DNA of 64,000 bases, taken from positions 66,950,471 through 67,014,470 of the forward strand of contig NC_087063.1 of the NCBI RefSeq assembly GCF_963678635.1. The letters are read 5' to 3'. Positions 12,975-26,006 of the stretch are shown one piece after another. The position numbers were made by a program, and so were the translations under genes. This DNA comes from Symsagittifera roscoffensis (taxonomy: Eukaryota > Xenacoelomorpha > Acoela > Convolutidae). The notes under the pieces are model-generated. The model was not told the DNA's origin and made no database searches. It worked only from the letters and a program-made list of their open reading frames with translations. Every line of letters begins with the position of its first letter. Position 1 is the stretch's first letter.

Positions 12975-13019
12975 ACCAATATTGATGTGAATAAAACACC
13001 CACATACAGTTTCAAGCGT

Positions 13020-13875
13020 TAATAATCGAATATAAAATGATTCTAGTACCAGTCTTACAAAAATTGAGAAAAATATGATTTCAATCAATTAATAATTGAT
13101 TATAACCGCTCTTTTTGAAATCAAATATAATCAATTATAAAACATAATAATCGATTATAAACAATTGTTTTATCCGAATTCCTATCTCACTTGTTTTGCA
13201 GTAAAAATCCATTATGATCGTTAACAATCCTTTTGTTTGCCGCTTTTGTCTTCGACCTTGCATGTTAATTGCTTATATTTTATGCTTTTTGTAGACGTTG
13301 GTTTATCTGAAAAATGGGAAAACTGTTCTTAAATTTTTCAAATCAATTCAAATTTATAACGTTTTTATTTTTTCATTTCTTCTTGATTAAAGTTGTTTCA
13401 TGATGTATATTTTAAAAAAAAAATTACCACTGAAACATCAGCACACTGCATTAGTTGCATGATTTATATAGAAGAGTTATATTTCTCATAGCGCGGAGTT
13501 CTTTCAACTAATATGAAGGGATCTCTATGAAACTTCTGTTTCGTGGTATGACTTTGTGCTCAGATGAACCAAAAAGTGGCAAGACAATTGATAATGAAAA
13601 AATTATTGTGAACTATTATAATAGATTATAACAGATTATAAGAAATTGTAGGAGATTAAAAGAGATTATAAGAGGTTTTCGGAAACAATTTAATCAATTA
13701 TAATTAATTATAATTTATTATAATGTCATGAAAATTGTTATCATGAAAATGGATTATAAATTGTTTGAACATCTAAGCTTGGCTTTTCGTTTTAATTATA
13801 GTTTTGATAAAAGTACATTCATAATTGTAATATAACTGATTATTTTCTCTTTTTAATGAGTGCGGGTAAATGAAT
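13020..13875. repeat. ATAATCGATTATAA-rich element, copy 1
   Basis: It contains many imperfect copies of AT(A)ATCGATTATAA-type palindromes (13,085-13,160 and 13,600-13,760) and ends tttttaatgagtgcggg near 13,866. The strings gagattataagaggttttcggaaac and attataacagattataa recur as reverse complement at 42,440-42,520. The reverse-complement terminus, cccgcactca(t/g)taaaaagaga, is shared with 42,277 and 44,290. It is a candidate non-autonomous DNA transposon; the opposite end is not defined. Confidence 0.55.
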
Positions 13876-14449
13876 TCTGTTTGCCAAACACATTGTACCA
13901 CTCTAAGTTAAAATTACGAACTGGGCAATTTTGAGTGTTTTAATTACTTTTATTGCCTTATCTATTGAAATCTAATTTGTGTTGCTATTCTTAAAAATGG
14001 GAAACGAACACTTTTTTGGCAGATTGTTCATGGCTGCAGAGTCTGGACTGGTGACTACATGTTTGAATCTAAATCAATAAAAAAAACTGAATTATACAAG
14101 TTTTTGCTGTGTTTCGAATTACAACTGAAATTGACCCAACCAAATTAACTTTTTTCTTTTTCTGTGCCATCAAAAAAATAGCCGAATCCATATATAAACC
14201 CTAGTAAGTAATCGGAACACCAAAAACGTCAGAAAAAAGAATAATTTTTTTAAATAAAATTCTATATTGACAAATGTTGGGTCCTTTTGCACGGTTTGAA
14301 ATAGTGATTTTCAAAAATATAATACAAGTCGAAAGTTTCCTTATTAATTGTTTTTCTGTTTTTGGATCAGCATAGGATTCATCAAAAACTCAATTACTGT
14401 TTCGAAAGTTGAAAAAAGAACGAATTATGTGTTTTAATACCCAGTAAGT

Positions 14450-15333
14450 TCCGGGGTTGACCAAAAATGCTAGTCATATAATTTTCATATATGGAAAAAT
14501 GCTAATCATACGCTTTTCATGCAATTCCATAAGCACAGAAAATTGCATGAAAGGTCTATGATTAGTATTTTTTCATATATGGAAATTGTATGACTAGCAT
14601 TTTTCCATAAACCAAAAATTTTGATTTTTTACATTTTAATATCTCAAAATTTTCTGGTTGTGTTCGTAACCGAATACAAATGACATAAACCTTGATTATT
14701 CAAACGTAGTAACCAAAAGTTTGGCCGTCTCGTGATAAATAAGCTTTGGAAACAGCCTGAAATGTTTTAATTCTGTCTCACACAAATAAAATAACAAAAG
14801 CAACGAACTTTTAAATTTTGGCAAAAATTTTCAAAGATGATTATTTGTAAAATTTGAATTTTTAAATTGCCAGACATTGCTCAAAGCATAGGAAAACATG
14901 TCATACAAAAAAAAGGAGTTTTAAGCGTTTTTGAAAAAGTTATGAAGAAAAAGGAAAAAAAAATCCGATATTAGTATATCTAGGACTACTTTATACACAC
15001 AAAAAATTAAATTTTGCATGCAAAATTTTTTAAAAATGTTTGTATGAGTACGGAAATCAAATGTACGTTGAAAAAAAACACACAAAAATACTTTGAAAAA
15101 TAATTGTCGTCGCCATGAAAAAAAAAGCTAGTCATACATTTTCCATAAGTTTTTCTTTTTTTATGTAGTACGATTCACCGAGTTTTATGCCACAACAAGA
15201 AAAAAGTTTTTTGAATGGTCGACGGCACCAATTTAGCAAAATGTATGAAATTTTATATGACTAGTATTTTTTCATAAACTTAGTTTATGGAATTGTATGA
15301 TTAGCATTTTTGGTCTATGGAGGTCAACCCGGG
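14450..15333. mobile_element. Inverted-repeat element with GGTTGACC ends, full copy
   Basis: The left end ccggggttgaccaaaaatgc and right end ttttggtctatggaggtcaacccggg are inverted relatives, followed inward by aaaaatgcta(g/a)tcata on both sides. Inside, 14,494-14,585 forms a second hairpin with arms of about 38 bp (aaaaatgctaatcatac...). There is no transposase frame, so it is a non-autonomous element of about 880 bp. A second copy at 45,904 is the landing site of the BEL element. Flanking target duplications are not clear. Confidence 0.65.
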
Positions 15334-15950
15334 TTCTAAACAAGTTCAATTTTCGAGACAGCCAAAATGAAACTTAAAATGAAACAAATATGGAGATTTG
15401 AATTTGATGGCGAGTTACGATTTCAACCTAATGCAATGTTTTAGAAATGGTAGGGGATCTTATTTGCAGACCAGATCATTCTTTACGGCCTAAGCAAAGT
15501 ATGCGATGCTTAATTGTAATTTAGACAGAGATAAAAACGAAGCGCTTTGCCATCATTTGCAAAATTAAAAAAAAAAAAACTGTCTCACAAAAGCTAGGAA
15601 AACAGTTTTTCTATATTATCAATTCAATTTAATTACCAATTGTCATTAGTTTTACAAAACTGGGGAAACACTCTCATAGTGTAGTATTGGAAATGCTACA
15701 CTGAAATAAAAGGCTATTGTTTTAATTGTTTTCATAAGATCCGAGTGGACTCTTTTCTTCTCTAAATTTGTTCACACCGCAAGATAAGAATTTTTTTAAC
15801 TTAATATTTGATTCAAATTTCAACTGAACAACTTAACTTAAAACTTTAAAAGTCAAATCCAAATATCTAACTTTTCGAACACTGAACGGATTTTTTTCTT
15901 AAAGTTTTATTTACCTTGGAAAAGGGCAAAATTTTCAATAAAGTTTAACG
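15334..15950. other. AT-rich DNA, no gene seen
   Basis: No motif, repeat family or splice-consistent frame was recognised in this interval. Confidence 0.4.
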
Positions 15951-15951
15951 G

Positions 15952-16490
15952 ATGATCGAGGGAACTGAGTATTTATCCACGAAGCCAGTCAGGCGGAGTG
16001 TGACTAATGTTTTGGCTTTGAAAAAGGATGAAACCCCCGCTGCTCTAAATTTTAAAGTAACTAAAGCAGATGGAATTATTGTTCCCCCAGTTAAACTAAA
16101 TATTGCAAATTGCGATTAAATGCAAATATCAGTCTCCTGATCAAACGGAGGATAAGAGACAAACAGAGATAAAAAGAGCGGAGAACCGAAGTTTAATAGC
16201 AGGTGCAGGGGAAACAAAACTAAAACTGTTTCGGATGAGCCTGCCTGCCTTTTTCAGTGACTCTAATTTCTTACGCTGAAACGGACGGCCAAAATATTTT
16301 CAATTTTCAACTTCTTCTTACAAAAACCTAAAATGCTCGGAGAGTAAATTTTCGCATCAAATAGATTCACTCAAAACTTCACTCAAAATTTAAGTGAAGA
16401 AATTTCTTCAGTCAAATTTGACGGACCGAAAAGAAAACGAGGTGCCACCACCCTAGCATCTGACAGTACCCCAACTGACACTGAGGATTA
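15952..16490 (+). pseudogene. Broken coding-like patch, unknown nuclear-type protein
   Basis: A 56-codon frame opens at 15,952 (MIEGTEYLSTKPVRRS...) and ends near 16,119. A second, overlapping frame of about 54 codons (16,109 to about 16,278) is rich in K, R, E and Q. A third (about 16,430-16,490) reads VKFDGPKRKRGATT and ends TDTED at a stop. PKRKRG resembles a basic nuclear localisation signal. Amino-acid usage looks more protein-like than the flanks, and local GC is higher. No family was recognised, and the frames do not join by obvious GT-AG introns. It is either a decayed gene piece or chance. Confidence 0.3.
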
Positions 16491-16499
16491 GACAGTGTA

Positions 16500-17440
16500 A
16501 CCTTTCCCGGCAAGAATTGTACAACAACTTCTCCACACCTTATATTCGCTACTTTCCTACGAATCTTTTAAAAAATAAAAAGCAATAAGTTAAAAAAATC
16601 AACAAACCCTCCTATTGGTAAAAGTTAACAATGGATGAACAGTTGTGCATAACACTTAACCTTGTATATTTAATCAACCTTTTTAATTTATCTGTTTATA
16701 TTACAATCACTTTAACTCTAAGATCAGATCAACTATGTTCTATGATATAGTTTAAACGAGACTTATAACTTAAGTTACCAATTTAAACAAAGGGATCTAT
16801 TAATCGACCCCAACGTTTATTTTAGTAAAAACAATTAGCTTAAAAAAAATGAAAGTGCGTAAGAAATCAGCAAACAGTTTTGCAGCTATCAACTTGAAGT
16901 TTTCAGAACACAATTGAAACGGCATTACTTTTTATCACGGTTTGAAACCAAGGATGAGAGTTTCAGAAAATGTAGAAATGGATCCAGGGAATTCAAATAA
17001 TTTTTTTAGCTTATTTCTAACAAGGCCAAGTTTTTATGAGATGTTTAGCATATTTTTTGTGTTTTTTTCTGGTCTAAGTAAAACTGCAGGTTATTTCTAT
17101 CACACGAACAATTTTCAAAATAATTAATTTTCCGGCTAATTCGGCCCCTATTATGAATCGACTGAAGATTGTATAGAGAAAACATTTTAAAATGGTGCTG
17201 AAATTTGATAGGCTAATTCTAGCCAATCAAATTGAAGTAAGATAGTTTCAGCTAACGATAGTGAAAAAATGACTTTTTGGGCGGTATAAGTGAAAAAAAC
17301 CTTAGATTCTAGAGTTAAAGGATTTGCTTAGTTTTGAGTAAAATTTTTGCTAAAAACTGACACAAAAAGTTGTTTACGAAATTACTACATTATAGAAATT
17401 AAATGTATGTTAGCACACGCTAGCAGAATGAGTGTAGAGT
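16500..17440. other. AT-rich DNA, no gene seen
   Basis: A 61-codon frame at 16,942-17,127 is rich in F and S and lacks motifs; I treat it as chance. Confidence 0.4.
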
Positions 17441-17460
17441 GATCTCTTCTGTCCACGCCC

Positions 17461-17480
17461 TCCCCCCCCCCCCCCCCCCC
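17461..17480. repeat. Poly-C run
   Basis: About 20 consecutive C lie within a locally GC-rich 120-bp patch (ccacgccctcccc...). The neighbouring frames on the minus strand (glycine-rich) are translations of this run. Confidence 0.8.
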
Positions 17481-17929
17481 TCCCATTTACCTTCTCCGGC
17501 CCAATAGTAAATATGGGACGAGGTGCGGGGTTGGGGACTAATAAAATGAACTTGAGTGAGTAAATTGAAGGCCCCCAGGGTTGTGAGGAGGGATTCATCA
17601 AGCGATGAATCTAGAAATGAATTAGCGGTGCATTTGCAAACGTTTTTGGCGCTTTTTTCTTCCCCCACCCCACACAAGCATCATTTTTATGGTTTAACGA
17701 GGATTTACAAGGTAAAGCTAGACGACGCATATTTTGTCAAGGTCCGATTAGTCTGCAGGACAATTTTTGTAACAATCTGCTAACGTTAATAATAACTTTA
17801 CTAGTATCAAATTGCAGGTGGCGAACTGCAGGTGGGAAAAAAACTGATTTTTTTGCGATGAATTTGCGATATTTATTGCTTTTTTAGAGCTAATTTTAAG
17901 CGCTAAATCGTCAGTAAATCATCGGAGTT

Positions 17930-18430
17930 GTAGATTGTATATGTTGGTGGCGATCAGGGGGGCATTGGGTGACCCCCATGTTTTAAGGTAGGGAGCAGAG
18001 CATCCGGTCACCCACATATGTATTAAGATAGGGAATAGATTTCATATGTATTGTGATAGGTTATAGGTGTTACCAGAGGTTTGAGATGGTAAGAAAATTT
18101 CAGAAAAAGTTCTCTGCGCCCGATCTTTTAAGATAGCGTACGGATTTCTCTATATAATAGAACTAGACATTCATTGTATTAAGATAATTTTCCCAAGTAT
18201 ATAGCTATGGAATAGGTTTCCCAATGTTTTAAGATAGGGAATGGTAAGGTTTCAGTGTGATGGTAAGAGAATGGTAAGAAAAACGATATTTTTTTTAGTT
18301 TTTCTCCAATTTTTTCGAAAAGAAACTCGGCGCGCGTTATGTTGTTGGTGAATATCATTGGTATTTTACGTGTAGATAGTGGAATGAATGTATCATGTTT
18401 TTGGATCATGGAAAGTTAATGGTAAGATGC
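17930..18430. repeat. Short interspersed phrases (tattaagatagggaatag)
   Basis: The phrase t(a/g)t(a/t)ttaag(a/g)tagggaa(t)ag recurs near 17,985, 18,020, 18,175 and 18,225, and ggtaagaaaa or aatggtaag near 18,088, 18,240, 18,265 and 18,420. It looks like an eroded tandem array. No gene was seen. Confidence 0.35.
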
Positions 18431-19199
18431 TCAAATGTTTAGATTGAAAGCTTTTCAAAAATACTTCAAAACACGACAAAATTTGATATAATTTTTCTTA
18501 TTAACTATTTTATTAGATGAGGCTACTCTTTTAGAAAGTGCTCTATTTACCTGAAACTATGCTGAAACCTAACTGAAATGCCGCTGAAACTTCCGAAAAC
18601 TCGGAAAAATTGTCAAAAAAAGAAAACTGTTAAGTGCAAGTCATCAAAATAGACTCAGCATCTATCCAAAACCTATTTATTCACGCTCTGTATCTATTTT
18701 GCTATTAAATTCCTCTCCTAGAGTATATATATGTTGTAAACATTATCGGTTCAAAAAATATATTTTAATATCAATTTTGAAAAGATGTTGAAAATTTCCA
18801 TGATTCCATTCTAACTTGGCTTTTCATTATAAATTAGCAAAACTCAATTGAAATTCAAATCATTATATAGCAATCCAAAGTAAAAAAGTGAAGCATGATT
18901 TCTGACAAACTTTTTCAATTTTTTGCTAATTACCGAAAACACATGTTTTATCCAAGTTCTTATCACAATTAACATCCTAGGTTCGTATATGAAACAGATT
19001 TGGAGGATTTTTCTATGTCAAATCTCATGAATTGTATCTGTTTGTTAACAAAATTGGTGTATGTGTTCTCTTTTCTGATGATCTGAAGTTGTTCTACATC
19101 TTCATCAGTTCTAGTCCTCAGTTTTCAAAACTATTCAACAGCTGTGGTTTGCATTTTTTTCTTTGACAATGCAAGTAAGAAAATAACGCAGATTTTGAA

Positions 19200-21070
19200 C
19201 CCAAGTTTTTGGTTGCTGATTTATCTACTTTCCTCCGACAGAACTGTTTTTGCATGACATCCATCACTAAAACGACAATGGAATGAATGGAAAAAACGTA
19301 TCAGCTAACCGATCATTTTCATCTGAGTTTTGAAAGAAACTTTCCATAATTTCTTTTAACTCATATAGCAAAACGATAGAAAAAAAAGACCCGATAAAAA
19401 AATTACGATGCTCAAACTTGAGAGCTTGGACTTTCAATTGTTTCTTAGACGATTATTCATAACCTAAAATCAAGAACATTTTTCTCAAAACTCACCAAAT
19501 AATTTAATGAACTTAAAAATTAACATTTATTTGGTTTCTGCTTCATCTTCCATCTCCATATATAATTTTTCAATAAAATTTGAATATCGTTTTGCTGAGA
19601 GTATGAGTTTTAGATGCTAAAGTTTTTCTGATCCAACGATCGTTTTCTTATCCAAAGCAAATTTAGCATCAAAAAACCCCTTTTTTTAAGAAACTTCTGC
19701 ACCAGATAACTGTATATTCTTCCGTTTTCCTGATGTTTTTGAAACATCTTTTAGTTCAGAGTTTAGAAAACTTTGATCTGGAATATCTAGCAAAAACATT
19801 TCATTTATTTTTCTTTTATTCTTCAATTAAAAAAAAACTTTTCTAAAATCGTTGAGAACGATAGAAAAAATTGTGAGTCTGAAAAATGCATGCAGACAAT
19901 AAACTAGAAAACCTATGAAATGATAGCTAGCAAAACAGTTCAATAAATTGATGTTTTACAAATGAAAAAAAAAACATATTTTTGACCAAAAAATTTAGCA
20001 AATACGTTTCGACTCGATATTTCATAAGGTTTGACACTGCAATTTAACACCACCGATTTAATGTAAGAATTCTACTATTTCATTTATAACTGTCGATAAA
20101 AAATTTTGGATCGATTCCCGTAGAGAGTGTCACGACAATTTGACCTCGATTGTCAGACAGTAAATTTATTTGAAAATCTTTTCAGTTTTGTTTACAATTC
20201 TGTATTTCCTTGTTGCTTTTAAATATTTTTCCAAAAATTTAGTTTTTGATTCGTTACTACAAAAGCAGACACTTGATAGGTAAGAGAACCAAAATTTGAT
20301 GATTTTTATGATGATTTTTTCCTAAAACTATAACTTATAATCTCAATTCAAGCATTTTGATTTCAAAACCGATAAAAAATAAATTGAACTTCTGTTTAAT
20401 TTTGTCAAAAAAAAATTTTTTTAAAATAATTTTTGCCTGATCTATTGAACCCACTTTGAACAAGAACCTACTCAAAATCAAAATTCACTTGTAAAATTGC
20501 GTCTTTTTATCGATCCTTTATTTTCCGATGCAAAGTTTCACACAAAACCCCATTTGCTAAGACGCTTCAGAGAAAAAATTTCTGATCCCATAACTGTATC
20601 TTCTTGCTTTAGTTTCTTATTTTGGTTTTGAAGTGAATTTCCAGTGCAGGCTTAGGTACTTTATTATCTGGAAATGATCAAAATCCAGCAAAAACTTTCC
20701 AAATTTTCATCTTTTTGTCATCGACAGTTATCAAAAATTGTTGAAACTCTCTAATTTTGATACATAAACCACCCTTTATCTGCTTGAAAACGCACTGCTC
20801 TATGAGTTCAATCAGAGACACTAATTTAGGAAGTTTATAAAATGATAGCTAGGCAAAACGAACCAATTAGTCGAAATTTTATAATTATCCACTGATTTTG
20901 GTACAAATTTTTCAGAAATACATATCCATTTACTAGCTCGCTTAATGCCCTTTTACATGAAAAATAAAACAACAGAATCCCCGTAAGCAAGCCGCTACTG
21001 AAGTTCTCGATATAGATTAAAGATTTTTGGATCGATTCCGTTGAGATTTTTTCGATAATTTGAATCTGAT
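19200..21070. repeat. Decayed tandem repeat, period about 900 bp
   Basis: Paired landmarks occur in order. They are cagataactgtatattcttc (19,695) and cataactgtatcttcttgc (20,590); aaatgatagctag.caaaac (19,918 and 20,838); and aaaattttggatcgattcccgt (20,100) and agatttttggatcgattccgt (21,025). The copies are strongly diverged. No coding frame was seen. Confidence 0.55.
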
Positions 21071-21074
21071 AATC

Positions 21075-22990
21075 GCTCGAGTTGGTTTTATCATCAATGA
21101 GGGCCTTTGAGCAAAAGCATAAATGAACGATTAAGAAATGCGTTGAAGTTATTTCATATTATTTACTAGAATAATTTTTATCAAAGTTTATCAAAATGCT
21201 AGAACTTCGGACAGATTTTTAGATTTTTTCAGGTTACAATTTCTCAGTAAAAATTTTATATGCTATGTTTGCTATGTTTTCAGGGAATTTTTTAAATGCA
21301 CCTTCTCGTGGAGTGTGCTTAGAATTTTCTGAGCGTATGTTTCATCACCATGTAGCAATTTTGAAAGAAGATTGCTTCTGTTTAATATGAAGATTCAGTT
21401 CTTATAAAACGGTATAAAGCAGTATAAAAGAAAATTGAAACATGGACTTTTTAAAACGCCACAGTGGTTACAATGTCTTGATACTTGTGATCGAATGTAC
21501 TCTCTACGACATACAAGACACGCAATTTTTTCATTTTTTCCAGTGACCGCATTTTAGTTAATAAAGAAAGAACATGAGAACAAATGGAAAATTTCGAATA
21601 TCCCAAAACATTTGGTAGGAGACTTAGTTGAAGAGCCCCTAATTGAATAAGCAAAAGTAAAAAAAATTGCAAAATTTTATCCAATTCTTTTTAAGAAACT
21701 GGATTTTGTTTTATTTGATGCAGCTGAAATATCAATCAACCAATTTGAATGGAACAATATAATTTTCAAAAGTTTTGATAACAGTAATTATAGAGAAACG
21801 AGCTTTACTATCCTGGGAATTTCAATAGTTTTGATATCAATCAATAATCAACAAAAAACATGACACAAAAAATATTTATGACAGACCATCAATGTTAAGA
21901 GTTATTTCACAAGACAAAAAAAAAACATTTTTCATTGATTTTCTTTTTTGATAAAATTTATGTTGACTCTTACTTTTTTCAAACTTTTTTGGACGTTTCT
22001 ATAAAACAAAATACAGTTATCTGGCTAAGTAAATGTCTCTTCAGAGAAACCTACACCATCAATTAGTTTAGTTTTGATCCAAGTTTTGCGTATCAAAGCT
22101 TTAAACTTACTGCTGACTTACACCTGACAAGGAAAGAAGTTTTATTTATTCTAGAAAAATTGAAAATAATAAAAAAAATCATATAAAAATATATCAAAGA
22201 CTCTTTTTTTTCTTACACGATACCCAAATGTGTCAAAGTTCTATAAAGTTTGAACGTAGCAAATTTTTTTAATCCTCCATTTTGTAAAAAATTTTCAAAG
22301 TTCAAAATCCTGCGTGAGCAGGTTTACCTACTCCAGAGATTTGCTTTGAAAAATAAAACAACTAAGAGCTATCCTCTGCAATTTACATCAAACTCAAAGA
22401 ACTTGAATATTTTCTCCAAAACCAGCAATTTCTCATTGTTTACAACAAAAAAATCAATAGACCTAATGAGAAAATTGCAGAGATGCTGATTCTTTCATTT
22501 TTTTGTTACTTATATTGGCAGTTTTTCTTGTTATTACTTTAGGGTGATTTTTTTGTGATTGCTTTTGTGTAAACTCTTACTTATTTGAAAGATTTAAGTC
22601 ATTAAAAGGGTCCTCCTATTGGATACACCGCCATAACAAAAATGATCGTTTTTGTGATTGGAAACGACAATGTCTTAGAGTTTTTTTTGAAAATAACTTT
22701 GTTTCCGATTGGATACGACTTTATTATATAAGCTGATATCTGATTCAACGCGACTACAGACCGAATATGGAAAAACAATTCTGATTGGTTCAACCCATAC
22801 ATTCGAATTGAAAGAACCCCTCACTCTTAACTGAAAATCATTTTATTTTCAACCTAACTACCGTCAACTACCTCCCCTCTCAGCATTACGCATTTCAGTT
22901 TCAATTTAATTACCGTCAACTACCCCCTCTCTCAGCTTTAAATCAGTCATTATTCTTGTTTTTATTCTGTATTTTTTACTCAATTGTTTG
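21075..22990. other. AT-rich DNA, no gene seen
   Basis: Small frames (21,451-21,684 minus; 22,250-22,489 plus; 22,602-22,802 minus) show no motifs. At 22,610-22,760 the words attgga(t/a)ac and cgac recur, but no repeat unit could be defined. Confidence 0.4.
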
Positions 22991-23039
22991 CTCAAAATGA
23001 TGTTTTCTGCGCAAAACAGCAACAATATGTTCTTGGTAG

Positions 23040-23530
23040 AATTTTTGCCTGGTCTAAAATAAATTGCGAGAAACAGTCTGTGGAGTGTTTTTGGCCCGAA
23101 TGCACATCCCAATCGAAGTCTGGCCCATGGTGGAGGTGATCCAAAGGGATTTCAACGATCATCATATGACGCAAGTACCCATCACAGAGAACCAACTTGG
23201 AGAAATGTAAACGATGAAGGAAAAGTCTGAAAACGTGGGAATAAACTACCCCGAAGTCCTGACTCTAGATATGTGCTCAACCAGTCGACGAATTCTTCTT
23301 TCAATGGGAGGAGGAGAGGGGATCAGCAGAAAACCCCATCGTAGACGAAAATGGGGGCTTCTCGGAAACCATGCCACAAAACACCACATCACACCACAAC
23401 AACCACTACAACCTCGACCAGCACTGCGTTCTATAGAGAATCTCCAGAACACTCTGCTGCTCGACAGCTCCTTGATTGAAAGTATTGGTGAAAGATTTTT
23501 GTTTGATATTTATTTCGTTCTGTGTAAATA
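23040..23530 (+). other. GC-richer exon-like patch of unknown function
   Basis: Base composition rises sharply against the flanks and all three plus frames are partly open. One frame (23,100-23,210) reads MHIPIEVWPMVEVIQRD and onward to a stop that overlaps a possible GT donor (aaatgtaaac). Another (23,214-23,531, 105 codons) is open and rich in R, S and H. A third has a threonine run from accacaacaaccactac. No family was recognised and no splice model is convincing. It could be an exon of an unknown gene, an untranslated region or a transposon fragment. Confidence 0.3.
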
Positions 23531-23639
23531 AGAATTTTCTTCAATTGAATTTGAAACATGAGAAGTTCAGGGTAAACCATTGAAAAACAATAAGAATACA
23601 ACCTGATTTACCGCTACCAATTTGCCCACATGTTAGGAA

Positions 23640-24090
23640 ACTTGATTAATTTTCGCACACATATTAGAAAAAAAACATTAAAAATGTTTGCAGACTAGTC
23701 AAAATAGCTGATGGTTTTTTCTGCATCTTGTCTAAAACATTGACAGAAAAATTGTATAAAAAAAGAAACACTTTTCGCATTTTCGAAAAAAAAGAAACTT
23801 GAAAAAAGGAAACTTTTTTGGCATAATGCTGAAAAAAGTGAAATAATTTTCGCATTTTGTCGTAAAGAAAAAAAACACTTGTCACATATTGTCAAAAATA
23901 TTGAAACAATTTTCGTGTTTCGTCGAAAAAAGTGAAAGACTTTTCGCATTTTGTTGAAAAAAAATGAAAGAATTCGCGCATCTGATCAAAAAAAAATCGA
24001 ATCAATTTTCAGATTTGAAGAAAAAATTAAATCTTTTTTGCATTTTGTTAAAACAATTGAAACGTTTTCCGCAAGTTCTTGACAATCAGA
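23640..24090. repeat. Imperfect short tandem array (ttttcgcattttg units)
   Basis: Units of roughly 35-45 bp built on ttttcgcattttgt(c/t)gaaaaaa(a)gtgaaa occur near 23,770, 23,850, 23,915, 23,945 and 24,035. The minus-strand phenylalanine-rich frames here are translations of the array. Confidence 0.55.
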
Positions 24091-25229
24091 AGAAAATATC
24101 AATTCTTGTTTACAAATTTGAAGATATTTTTGCAATTTTCTTCTTGACTGTGATATTTTTTTCAGATTTTTTAATTATGTTGTAAACATTTGATAGATTA
24201 TTAAAAAAATTTTTGTTTTTCTTTGAAAAACTGATTTGATCACTTTTTACAAACCCATAACCATCAAAAAAACAGTCAAGTACTCTTAACGAATCATGTT
24301 GGTTTTTTGGGTTTTGTACTTTACGAACTCTTTTAGTTTGTGTAGAAGCTAGTTTCTGATCAAAACAAAATTATTGACGTTAGAATTTTTTGCGTAAAAC
24401 CTTTATCTGCAAAAGTTTGAATTTTTCTGCTCCTTTTAATGTCAATTTTTGATGAACAGCGCAATCAAGTTGGTTGAAAACTTCGCCAATTGATGAAATA
24501 ACAATCGAGTAAATCTGTATTTGTACAGAGTTTTAATACAATCAATAATTTGGGATGTGAAATGAAATTAACTCTATCGTTGCAAAAAATGACTAAATAT
24601 GATCCAATCAATTTTTTAAAGAACGGTAAGAATTGTGGATAGAGACACAAAATCAATGCGTTAAAAAATTTTTCTTAAGAATCACTAGACATGGAAAAAA
24701 CTCGCGATTTTTTACAATAATCAGAATAAAAGATGGGAAGACCTTGACACATAGTAGCAGCCATCTCAAACAATAGTTTTAGCTGATAATTGTAGATTTA
24801 TTCAGGAACAATAACGCCCTCACAGTTCCATTTTTGCAAATTTCACACAAAAGTTCCAATTACAGGTCTATTTCTTTTTATGGTTAAATTGAATGACTCA
24901 AATATGCCTACTTCGTTTTTCATTTAATCTCAAAATCTACTATCTCATTGCTCCTCAACTTGTCAGGCTATTCCCCTATTGAACAATCTACTCAAGAAAA
25001 GTCACTAGTCCCAGTATTTTGAGTTCTCAAAAACTCAAACAAGAATTGGGAGATTTTCTTGGTCCCAAAAATCCTACAAGGGGAAACTATACTTTGAACC
25101 TTGCTTTCAATTATCCAAGAAAAATGAGTTGGAAAACAACTCGAAAAAAGACAGCAAGTCCATCTTGGTGAAATAGAAGGAGAAGCAACCGCAGCAATTT
25201 GAAGTACTGTTATTCACAATGCTGAAAAA

Positions 25230-25900
25230 CTTGGACTCGTTCTTATACAGGAACTAACGTCTGACAAAGAGTCAACTATGGATCAGGAGCTTGCCAACTG
25301 CTACAAAGTGTATGACAGCAACTTACAATAGAAGGCAAGTTAGTCTCACGATCAAGAAGTACAATGTTGATAAGCCTCCCTACATTCAGATTTGATTCTT
25401 CCCTGCAAAAAAGAATGAAGCAAAAAAATATGTTGCCTATTTAAACTTTACTTTGAACAAATTCAAATAACTGTCCCAAATTTTGGGAGAGTTTATGTTT
25501 GTTGAGAACTGTAATGTAGAAAAAATTGTGTTGCTTATGTGTTAAATTGTATGAGTGGGATAATTGGTTTTTCAAGAAAAAAATATCTTGAATATCTCAA
25601 TAAATTGAGACTTTTTCATCTTGCTCTACAAGAAAAAACCCAAAATAAGTCTCACTAACTGTTACGGAATCACAAAAATACCAAACTTGCAAAATTTGTT
25701 AATATACCAACAAATATCCCATTTTGAGTGGACTCTGCATAATGGTAAAAGAAACAATTACCTAGAATACGGATTGATTACCAAAAAAAAAGAACTTATA
25801 GAATATCGGAATCAATGGAAAAATAGTCAATCATAACAACTACAAAGAAAAGAAAATGATAGATTGTTCGATATACTTACCTAATTACCAGATTATGTAT
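25230..25900 (+). pseudogene. Broken Maverick-block frames, function not recognised (copy 1)
   Basis: In-frame pieces separated by stops include a stretch around 25,222-25,330 (HNAEKLGLVLIQELTSDKES) and the open frame 25,621-25,836 (LTNCYGITKIPN...). These are protein-like, lie on the same strand as the downstream ATPase and integrase remnants, and are repeated in copy 2. I cannot assign them; a polymerase fragment is possible by position but no polymerase motif is visible. Confidence 0.4.
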
Positions 25901-26006
25901 GGACAATATAAAAAATTTGTTTCAATATTGACGAATGCACTGTAGAAACGCACGTACAGAAATTGAAAGAAAGTTTTAAATTTTCTGGGATTATAAAACT
26001 ACATTT

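Noticed and set aside
17410-17677. Glycine-rich minus-strand frames
   Set aside because: They arise from the poly-C run at 17,461-17,480.
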